Assembly (NCBI GenBank): GCA_019420325.1
Contig: JAHZHK010000034.1
Location: 411 to 25,656, forward strand
Length of the DNA: 25,246 nt
Direction of reading: 5' to 3'
Origin: Coriobacteriaceae bacterium
GTDB lineage: Bacteria; Actinomycetota; Coriobacteriia; Coriobacteriales; UMGS124
The notes beneath the pieces are model-generated. The model was not told where the DNA came from. It did not search any database and worked only from the letters and a program-made list of their open reading frames with translations. Below, in pieces: positions 16,709-22,968 of this stretch (positions are counted from its first letter, which is position 1; the number at the start of each line of letters is the position of its first letter). The translations under genes were made by a program, and so were the position numbers.

Positions 16709-19462
16709 ATGAGACAGGTCAGAAGCTCGAGAGCCACGGTGTACGCACTGCTTGTACTGGTGTTGTCTTGCGTATTTGCTCTAGCCTGTATGGTACCTGG
16801 TATGGGCTCTGCCTGGGCCGACGATGCGTCCGAGTCTGATATTGCGGGCTATGAGCAGCAGCAGACGCCCGACGCCGGCAACGGTGGCGAGCTGGAAGGC
16901 GATGGCGATGACGTGACGCCTGGGGCTCCGGACGCCTCGGGTGATACCGAGCAGCCCGCTGCCCCCGGTGATGGCGTTGTTTCCCCCGGTCCTGGGCAGC
17001 CCGCTGGGCCCGATGCGCCTGCGACGGGCGACCCCGACCAGCCTGGGGTCCCTGCGCCTGGCGAGCCTGCCCAGCCTGATGTTCCTGCAACGCCCGACAA
17101 CTCCGCTGGCGCTGGTTCCGACCAACCTTCTGCCCCGGGTGACGGTGCTGCCGCCGGCACGGACAAGCCTGCCGAGGGGGATGGCAACCCTGTTGACAAG
17201 CCCGCCGATAAGGACGACGCCGCCGACAAGCCTGCCGGCGACACCGAGTCTGACGCTGTTGCCCCCGTTGCCCCCGCCGATCTTGTGAACTTTGCCTACA
17301 CGAGCCATGCCGCTCCCGCGCTGGGCGACAAGGTCCCGTTCGTCGTTGCCCTGCAGGATGAGAACGCGCAGCCCGCAAAGGGTGTGCTGACCGTACGGGG
17401 CGCACTGGGCGACGTGACCTTTGAGTCGACGCGCATCGACGGCAGGTTCCTCGTGTTTGACCTTGCCACGGAGTCTTTGGGCGTGGGCCAGGCCCAGCTC
17501 GTGCAGCTTGAGGTGACCTTCGCTGATGAGTCGCGCAGCGTGGTCGACTTCATGGCCGATGAGGACGTCTATGTCATCGAGGTGGCCCAGGAGGCGCCCG
17601 CACCTGCTGACGGGGCCGACGTCGAAGGCGCGCCTGCTCAGGACGACGCGCAGGATGCTGTGCAGGAGACCCCCGACCAGGATGTCTCCGGCAAGCTGAA
17701 CCTTCCCGCCGACGCCCGCCTCTGGCTTTTCCAGAAGGACGCCCCTGCCAAGGTGTGTGACGGCGCCCTGATTGAGATTGATCAGGCAGTGGCCGAGAAG
17801 CTTCTTGCGCTTGGTTTCGATGAGTTCGAAGTCGTGCCCGCTCCCAGCGAGGCCGACCCCCTTGCTTCCTCCAAGCCCTACCTGTATAAGGACACTCCCG
17901 CCAACGAGTGGTATGTAACAGAGGGCTGGCTCGACTACGTGACGTCTTCCGGCCTCATGACGGGATACACCACGGGTGCCGACGCCGGCAACTTTGGTCC
18001 CCAGGACCAGATCAGCCGTGCTCAGGTGCTTGTCATCCTGTACCGTTACGCCAACCCCTCGAGCGACGCCACGACCAATCCTTCCAGTTACGGTACGACC
18101 ACGCACTTCGCCGACGTTCCCGCAGGCGTGTACTATACCGCCGCTGTGGAGTGGGCGTATCAAAACGGCATCACCACGGGTTACATCGGCACGGGTCTGT
18201 TTGGTCCCAATGACCCTGTTACCAGGCAGGATCTTGCCACGATGCTGCATCGCTTCGCCAAGGGCTGCGGCGTGGGCGGCAACCTCGGCAACATCTCGTC
18301 CTTCCCTGATGCCAATGAGGTAAACGCCTATGCTTGGAACGCCATGAGGTGGGCCAACGGCAGGGGCATCATCACCGGCGACAAGACCCAAACGCCTGCG
18401 CGTCTCAAGCCTCAGGCCAACACCACGCGCGCCGAGGCGGCCAAGATGTTTACGGTGCTCGTGCGCGACACGCTCAATGGCGCCCAACTGCAGGGCCCTG
18501 CTTGGACGTACTCTTCGCTGTCTACGCCCAACCACTATCTCATTGCTGGCGGCAACATCACCGCGACACCTCAGGTGAGCGGTTCGACGTCGGACCTTAC
18601 CTATGAGTACGGCTGGTACAACACGGCAGGCGAGACCTGGCGCAGCGGCTCTAAGAAGGACACGAGCTTTAGCTTCTACCTGGGCGGTTCGGGCACCTTT
18701 ACGCTGTGGTGCCAGGTGACAGACTCCAACGGCATTAGCCGCATCCAGACTGCCGAGGTCATCGTGTGGCAGGCCCTTGCGCCCACGGCCACCTCTGAGT
18801 GGGACATGCACACCTGGACCATCGGCGTCAACCACACGGCCCCCTCGAACAGCGGCTTCACCTTCGAGTATGTGTGGAAGAAGGGCATGTACGAGGATAC
18901 GGCCGCCACGCTCGGCAGGGAGAAGAGCACCAACACCAGCAAGACGGTCTGGCTCGACTCCGATGGCTTCTATTGGCTGTATGCCAAGGTGACCGACCCT
19001 GAGGGACATCAGAGCTATGCCGGCACGCGCGTGAAGGTCATTTCGGGCGATTCGGTCTACGTGTACAACATGATTCGCAACCTTACTAGCCCCACCGAGT
19101 GGCTGCTTGCTGTGGACACCGAGTCGTGCCTGGTTGGCGTGTACTACAAGATGCCTTACGGCTGGGAAGAGGGCGCGCTTTGGCTGTGCTCGCCCGGTAC
19201 ATACTACACACCCACGGTGAAGGGCCTGTTCTCCGTGGATAGCCGCGGGTATTACTTCGACTCCTATGGTGTGCGCTGCTACTACTGGACACAGTTCTAC
19301 GGCGACTACCTGTTCCACTCCACCACGTACTACACCAACGGCGCTCCGAAGGACACGCGTCTGGGTATGCACCTGTCGCACGGTTGCGTGCGCCTGGAGA
19401 CGTCCAACGCCAAGTGGATTTACGAGACCATCCCCTCGGGAACCACGGTGTACGTGTACTAA
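16709..19462 (+). CDS. secreted SLH-domain L,D-transpeptidase (YkuD)
   Basis: A 917-residue exported wall enzyme. A signal peptide with a long hydrophobic core ends at AWA (residue 37). Residues 53-190 are a Pro/Asp/Gly-rich stalk, and 195-385 hold two unassigned beta-rich stretches. Residues 388-593 are three S-layer-homology modules, with the ITRAE-type signatures ISRAQ, VTRQD and TTRAE. Two Ig/PKD-like modules (WCQVTDSNG, YAKVTDPEG) follow to about 780. The C-terminal 135 residues are a YkuD L,D-transpeptidase with H870 and the catalytic motif SHGC at 890-893, followed by VRL. The enzyme should cross-link peptidoglycan by 3-3 bonds or attach proteins to it, and SLH modules usually bind a wall glycopolymer. 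GGAG lies 6 bases before ATG. All recognised catalytic residues are intact. The next gene shares its chassis. Confidence 0.93.
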   Translation: MRQVRSSRATVYALLVLVLSCVFALACMVPGMGSAWADDASESDIAGYEQQQTPDAGNGGELEGDGDDVTPGAPDASGDTEQPAAPGDGVVSPGPGQPAGPDAPATGDPDQPGVPAPGEPAQPDVPATPDNSAGAGSDQPSAPGDGAAAGTDKPAEGDGNPVDKPADKDDAADKPAGDTESDAVAPVAPADLVNFAYTSHAAPALGDKVPFVVALQDENAQPAKGVLTVRGALGDVTFESTRIDGRFLVFDLATESLGVGQAQLVQLEVTFADESRSVVDFMADEDVYVIEVAQEAPAPADGADVEGAPAQDDAQDAVQETPDQDVSGKLNLPADARLWLFQKDAPAKVCDGALIEIDQAVAEKLLALGFDEFEVVPAPSEADPLASSKPYLYKDTPANEWYVTEGWLDYVTSSGLMTGYTTGADAGNFGPQDQISRAQVLVILYRYANPSSDATTNPSSYGTTTHFADVPAGVYYTAAVEWAYQNGITTGYIGTGLFGPNDPVTRQDLATMLHRFAKGCGVGGNLGNISSFPDANEVNAYAWNAMRWANGRGIITGDKTQTPARLKPQANTTRAEAAKMFTVLVRDTLNGAQLQGPAWTYSSLSTPNHYLIAGGNITATPQVSGSTSDLTYEYGWYNTAGETWRSGSKKDTSFSFYLGGSGTFTLWCQVTDSNGISRIQTAEVIVWQALAPTATSEWDMHTWTIGVNHTAPSNSGFTFEYVWKKGMYEDTAATLGREKSTNTSKTVWLDSDGFYWLYAKVTDPEGHQSYAGTRVKVISGDSVYVYNMIRNLTSPTEWLLAVDTESCLVGVYYKMPYGWEEGALWLCSPGTYYTPTVKGLFSVDSRGYYFDSYGVRCYYWTQFYGDYLFHSTTYYTNGAPKDTRLGMHLSHGCVRLETSNAKWIYETIPSGTTVYVY
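16865..17285 (+). repeat. low-complexity Pro/Asp/Gly-rich stalk coding repeat
   Basis: Codes for loosely repeated units such as QPAAPGDG, QPAGPDAP, QPGVPAPG and QPDVPATP. It is likely an extended spacer that lifts the folded modules through the wall, and may vary in length between strains. Confidence 0.7.
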
Positions 19463-19504
19463 GCGGGAGTAGAAGCGCGCCTGTTGCTGATTTTTTGGGT
19501 TTAT

Positions 19505-19537
19505 GGAGCGTTTGAAACACTCCGTTAGTTTGTTTTT
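19505..19537 (+). terminator. weak terminator candidate after the L,D-transpeptidase gene
   Basis: An imperfect hairpin (GGAGCGTTT against AAACACTCC, one mismatch, tiny loop) followed a few bases later by GTTTGTTTTT. An earlier T6 run at 19492-19497 lacks a good stem. Some form of transcript end seems likely here, but the structure is poor. Confidence 0.35.
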
Positions 19538-19564
19538 GCTCGCCCCATCCGCCGCGAGGGCTGG

Positions 19565-19570
19565 TACCCT
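19565..19570 (+). promoter_or_regulatory. candidate -10 box for the SLH-NlpC/P60 gene
   Basis: TACCCT in CTGGTACCCTTAACG fits TAnnnT and would place the 5' end just before the strong hairpin at 19590. No clear -35. Confidence 0.3.
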
Positions 19571-19589
19571 TAACGCATGTGAGAGGTAT

Positions 19590-19611
19590 GCCCCGGCCTT
19601 CGGGCCGGGGC
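19590..19611 (+). promoter_or_regulatory. very stable UUCG-capped hairpin in the 5' leader
   Basis: A 9-bp perfect GC stem (GCCCCGGCC and GGCCGGGGC) closes a TTCG loop with a C-G closing pair, the exceptionally stable cUUCGg tetraloop. It lies about 30 bases before the likely ATG and has no T run after it, so it is not a normal terminator. It may protect the mRNA 5' end or limit translation. Confidence 0.6.
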
Positions 19612-19641
19612 TGCTCGTGACGATTGAAACGGATGGGGCAG

Positions 19642-22600
19642 ATGAAACCAGCTGGACAATTGACCGCTCGTATCAAGCTCGCCTTGTGTGCGGTGGGTCT
19701 CGTGGCATCTTTGGGCATTGCGGGTACCTCTATCGTGTCCTTGGCGAACGCCGATCAGGCGCAGGCGGGTGTGTCCGTCGCTGGCGCTGCGGCACAAGAC
19801 GATGTGCAGGGGGCTGCAGCGACAACGGGGTCGGGCGACTCTGCTGTGACGCCTGGCTCTGATGGTGGCGCACTGCCCGGCGATTCTGCCTCGGAGGGTC
19901 CCAGCCAGCCCACAACGCCGGAAAATCCTGCTGGTCCGGGTGAGCCTGCCGAACCTGGCGACTCTACGACACCGACAGACCCTACCGAGCCGGTGGATCC
20001 CGTGAATCCGGCCGAGCCCAGCGAGCCTACGACACCGACAGACCCCGCCGACCCCAGTCAGCCGACGGACCCGGCCAAGCCTGGCGAACCTGAGACGCCC
20101 GTGGACCCTGCCAATCCCGGTCAGCCCACCACGCCGACAGGTCCCACTCAGCCCGGTGGGCCCACGGTACCGACGGACCCCGCTAACCCCAACCAACCTG
20201 CTGATCCGGAGAACCCCTCCACCCCCGATGCGCCTGCCGACGCAAAGCTCGCTGGTGCCTGCGCGTTCAAGTACTATGTCGTGACGCACGAGGGCAAGAC
20301 GGCCTATGCCACGCTCTCCGAGGCTCTTGCCGCTGCTGCTCCCGCGCGTGCCTCTGAGGGTGCCGCGCTCAAGGTCGCACTCGACGCCGCCCATGACGGC
20401 GAGCATGCAGGTACAGCGATGGGCGACCTCGCCGAGGCCGACCTCACGCTTGCGCTGACCCAGCAGCTTCAGCGTTCTGTGCAAGATGTCCAGGGACTGA
20501 GCGTCAGCATGCTTCGTTCGAGCTCACAGGCAGCTGCTTCTGGCACCTCTGCCCAAGATGAGCTCGCCGCCCGCATCGCTCTTGCCAAAGAGGCCGGCGC
20601 CGACCTGCTGCTTGAGGTGCACGCCAACCTCGCTGGTGGGGAGCTTGCCTGCGAGCTTCCTGCGGCGCAGGACGGCATGCCCATCGTCGTGGTGGAGCTC
20701 GCCCTGCCCTCGGATTTCGAGCAGTACGACTTCGCCTGGCTTGGCGAGGCCGTAACCCAGATGCTCGCTGGTACTTTCAATCCTGCAGATGACAACGCCG
20801 ACGCTTCGGATGCCGCCGCCGTCTCCGTGACCTCGGCGCGCAGCGCCCTTGCCGACGTGCTTGAGCAGGCCGGCGATGCCCTGAGCACCTGTGCTGCGAC
20901 TGCCCCGGTCAAGGTGGGCACGGCTACTGACTCCCTCGTCGGCGAGGATGACAAGTATGAGGCGCGTTTTCCCGACACGCCTGTCGACTCCTGGTACGTC
21001 AAGGGCGGCTATATCGACTACGTGGTGGACAATGGCCTGATGAGCGGCTACTCCGCCACCGGTACCTTCGGTCCTGATGACGGTATTTCGCGCGAGCAGG
21101 TCGTGACCATCCTCTATCGCTATGCCAAGGGTTCTGCATCGAGTTCGGCCACGCACTTCTCCGATGTCGAGACGGGGCAGTGGTACACGGCTGCCGTTGA
21201 GTGGGCCTATGAGAACGGCATCTCTACCGGCTATTTTGCCACCAGCAGGTTCGGCGTGGGCGACCCCATCACGCGTGAGGACTTCGCCACCATGCTCTAC
21301 CGCTTTGCACAGCGCTGCGGCAAGGGGTCGGGCAGCGCGGACATTTCGGGCTTCTACGATTCAGACCAGGTGAGCGAGTACGCTGTTGACGCCATGGAGT
21401 GGGCAAACGCTGCCGGTATCCTGACGGGCGACACCACCACGGGTGTCGCTTTGCTCAACCCGCAGGCGCCCACCACCCGTGCCCAGGCCGCCAAGATGAT
21501 CACCGTGCTTTCGCGCGATGTGCTGGCGGGCGCCACGATGCAGCAGGCTAGCTGGTCGCTTTCCGGCTTGAGCACGGCAAACGCCTACCTCAAGGCCGGC
21601 AGCTCCACGAGGGCCACGGCAAACGTCTCGGGTTCTGGCTCGGGTCTCACGTATCAGTTTGCCTGGGTCTGCTCCGACGGTAGCACGTGGACAGGCGATG
21701 CCGCGTCCAGCTCTTCTGTGGATCTGGATTTCGACGACCCCGGCAAATACACCGTGTACGTGAAGGTCACCGATGCCTACGGAGCCGCGCACATGGCCTC
21801 GAGCACGGTGCAGGTGTGGAAGCTCGAGAGAGCCAAGGTCGGCTCCGCCGGCGACGCGAGTTGGGTCGTTGCGGCGGTCCTCGATGCGCCGAGCACCGAG
21901 GGCTACTCGTTCAAGTACACCTGGAAGCGCGGTTGGGCCGAGGGCTCTGCGACTCTGGTTGGCTCCCAGATGGGCGGCGAGTCGCTGAGCGTGACCCTGC
22001 CGGCTGAGGATTACTACTGGTTCTATGCAAAGGTTATCGATCCCGAGGGCCATGAGGACTACCGTGCCCAGCGCATCCTTTACGCTCCTTCGGGCAAGAT
22101 CGGCTGGCAGAACCCCAGCGACCTGTACCAGGTGAGCACCTACAACGTCTCGCCGCACAGCACCTCGCGCGGCATTCTGTCGTATATGACTCCCTCGCGC
22201 ATCGGTGCCGCTGCTACGCGTCAGGATTGTGTCGAGGCTTTCATCGCGCGCGCCTATGAGTACCTGGGCACCTCGTATGTGTGGAACTACGCATGCGCGC
22301 CGGGTGTGGGCGTGGACTGCGTGGGCCTCGTCATGCAGTGTTGCTACGCCGTGGGTATGGATACCAAGGACGACGATTACATCAAGTGCTTCGATCCCAT
22401 CTGCCATTGGGATTCGGGCAGCGACGGCTGGCACAGCCACGACGCCAACAACCTGTGGAACTACGGCAAGATCCAGCGCATCAGCAAGTGGCAGATGAGC
22501 CGTGGCGACCTCGTGTTTTGGCCTGGCCATGTGGCCATCTACCTGGGCAACGACCAGATCATCCAGGCGCTTCCCTCGGGCGGTGTTTACATCACGACCT

Positions 22601-22665
22601 TGTATAACTCCACCAACTATAACTACGACAGAATCTCAGGCGTCGGCAGGCTCTTCGCGAAGTAA
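19642..22665 (+). CDS. secreted SLH-domain dual peptidoglycan hydrolase (amidase-like + NlpC/P60)
   Basis: About 1007 residues from ATG 19642. TTG 19624 and ATG 19633 share the frame, and no start has a strong Shine-Dalgarno. A signal peptide is followed by a Pro-rich stalk (83-203). Residues 243-380 look like a shortened Amidase_3 domain: DAAHDG (H251), LAEADLTLAL (E265), LLLEVHANL (H327) and VVVELALP (E352) match the zinc ligands and catalytic Glu. Residues 438-633 are three SLH modules (ISREQ, ITRED, TTRAQ), then two Ig/PKD-like modules to about 815. The C-terminal part (852-1007) is NlpC/P60 with the catalytic Cys in VDCVGLV (C893) and His in PGHVAIYLG (H963). It should cleave stem peptides and perhaps the amide bond to muramic acid. 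It is a paralogue of the preceding gene with other enzymes attached. Confidence 0.92.
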   Translation: MKPAGQLTARIKLALCAVGLVASLGIAGTSIVSLANADQAQAGVSVAGAAAQDDVQGAAATTGSGDSAVTPGSDGGALPGDSASEGPSQPTTPENPAGPGEPAEPGDSTTPTDPTEPVDPVNPAEPSEPTTPTDPADPSQPTDPAKPGEPETPVDPANPGQPTTPTGPTQPGGPTVPTDPANPNQPADPENPSTPDAPADAKLAGACAFKYYVVTHEGKTAYATLSEALAAAAPARASEGAALKVALDAAHDGEHAGTAMGDLAEADLTLALTQQLQRSVQDVQGLSVSMLRSSSQAAASGTSAQDELAARIALAKEAGADLLLEVHANLAGGELACELPAAQDGMPIVVVELALPSDFEQYDFAWLGEAVTQMLAGTFNPADDNADASDAAAVSVTSARSALADVLEQAGDALSTCAATAPVKVGTATDSLVGEDDKYEARFPDTPVDSWYVKGGYIDYVVDNGLMSGYSATGTFGPDDGISREQVVTILYRYAKGSASSSATHFSDVETGQWYTAAVEWAYENGISTGYFATSRFGVGDPITREDFATMLYRFAQRCGKGSGSADISGFYDSDQVSEYAVDAMEWANAAGILTGDTTTGVALLNPQAPTTRAQAAKMITVLSRDVLAGATMQQASWSLSGLSTANAYLKAGSSTRATANVSGSGSGLTYQFAWVCSDGSTWTGDAASSSSVDLDFDDPGKYTVYVKVTDAYGAAHMASSTVQVWKLERAKVGSAGDASWVVAAVLDAPSTEGYSFKYTWKRGWAEGSATLVGSQMGGESLSVTLPAEDYYWFYAKVIDPEGHEDYRAQRILYAPSGKIGWQNPSDLYQVSTYNVSPHSTSRGILSYMTPSRIGAAATRQDCVEAFIARAYEYLGTSYVWNYACAPGVGVDCVGLVMQCCYAVGMDTKDDDYIKCFDPICHWDSGSDGWHSHDANNLWNYGKIQRISKWQMSRGDLVFWPGHVAIYLGNDQIIQALPSGGVYITTLYNSTNYNYDRISGVGRLFAK
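19888..20250 (+). repeat. Pro-rich tandem stalk repeat (TP-T-DP units)
   Basis: Repeated units of the form PTDPTEP, PTDPADP, PVDPANP and PTDPANP. Some are near-identical at the DNA level (CTACGACACCGACAGACCC occurs twice, near 19964 and 20027). It encodes an extended spacer between signal peptide and amidase-like domain and is likely length-variable. Confidence 0.75.
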
Positions 22666-22692
22666 GAAGCTGCACGCCGATACCGCGCACTG

Positions 22693-22734
22693 GCCCGCCA
22701 GGCAGGGGAGTACCCCTCGCCCGGCGGGCTTTTT
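22693..22734 (+). terminator. Rho-independent terminator after the SLH-NlpC/P60 gene
   Basis: The stem GCCCGCC (22693-22699) pairs with GGCGGGC (22723-22729). An inner AGGGG/CCCCT hairpin lies in the loop, and TTTTT follows at 22730-22734. Confidence 0.85.
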
Positions 22735-22968
22735 GCGTTTGAGGGTGGGCGCCCCCGCCGTCTCGCGCCACTTGCCTCCGGATTCGGAGCCAAAGAGAAA
22801 GGTGGGCGGGCAGCCCAATTAAGGGACGAGGGTGTCTTTTTTCGGGCCGTTAAACTGATCGGCCCCACGCTCCTTGCTGGTTTACATTCTTTACGATTCC
22901 ACGGTTTCGCTGCGGCGTATCATGTGCGCCGGCAAAGTGCGTGTTGTTGTGAGCGATTGGAGGTTCGC
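22735..22968. other. intergenic leader region without a gene
   Basis: No credible ORF was found between the terminator and the GTG start at 22969. It contains a T6 run at 22837-22842 and an inverted repeat GGGCCG/CGGCCC (22844-22849 and 22860-22865) whose loop holds TAAACT (22851-22856), a TAnnnT -10 candidate. It ends with a GC-rich leader of roughly 100 bases. Confidence 0.45.
22844..22865 (+). promoter_or_regulatory. inverted repeat around a candidate -10 box
   Basis: GGGCCG, then TTAAACTGAT, then CGGCCC. The TAAACT in the middle could be the -10 box for the LRR-CAP gene, and the flanking repeat could be an operator overlapping it. Both readings rest on pattern alone. Confidence 0.3.

Noticed and set aside
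16769..16800. Lipoprotein lipobox in the signal peptide of the L,D-transpeptidase
   Set aside because: The Cys context is FALAC, with Leu at -2 and Ala at -3, which does not fit the lipobox; an AWA signal peptidase I site follows.
16781..19381. 866-codon minus-strand frame opposite the SLH-L,D-transpeptidase gene
   Set aside because: It mirrors the plus-strand gene. The plus strand has a signal peptide, SLH modules and the SHGC catalytic motif, and the minus-strand product has none.
19888..20250. Pro-rich repeats considered as a CRISPR or regulatory repeat array
   Set aside because: The units are short, in frame and degenerate at the DNA level, without equal-length unique spacers. They encode a protein stalk.
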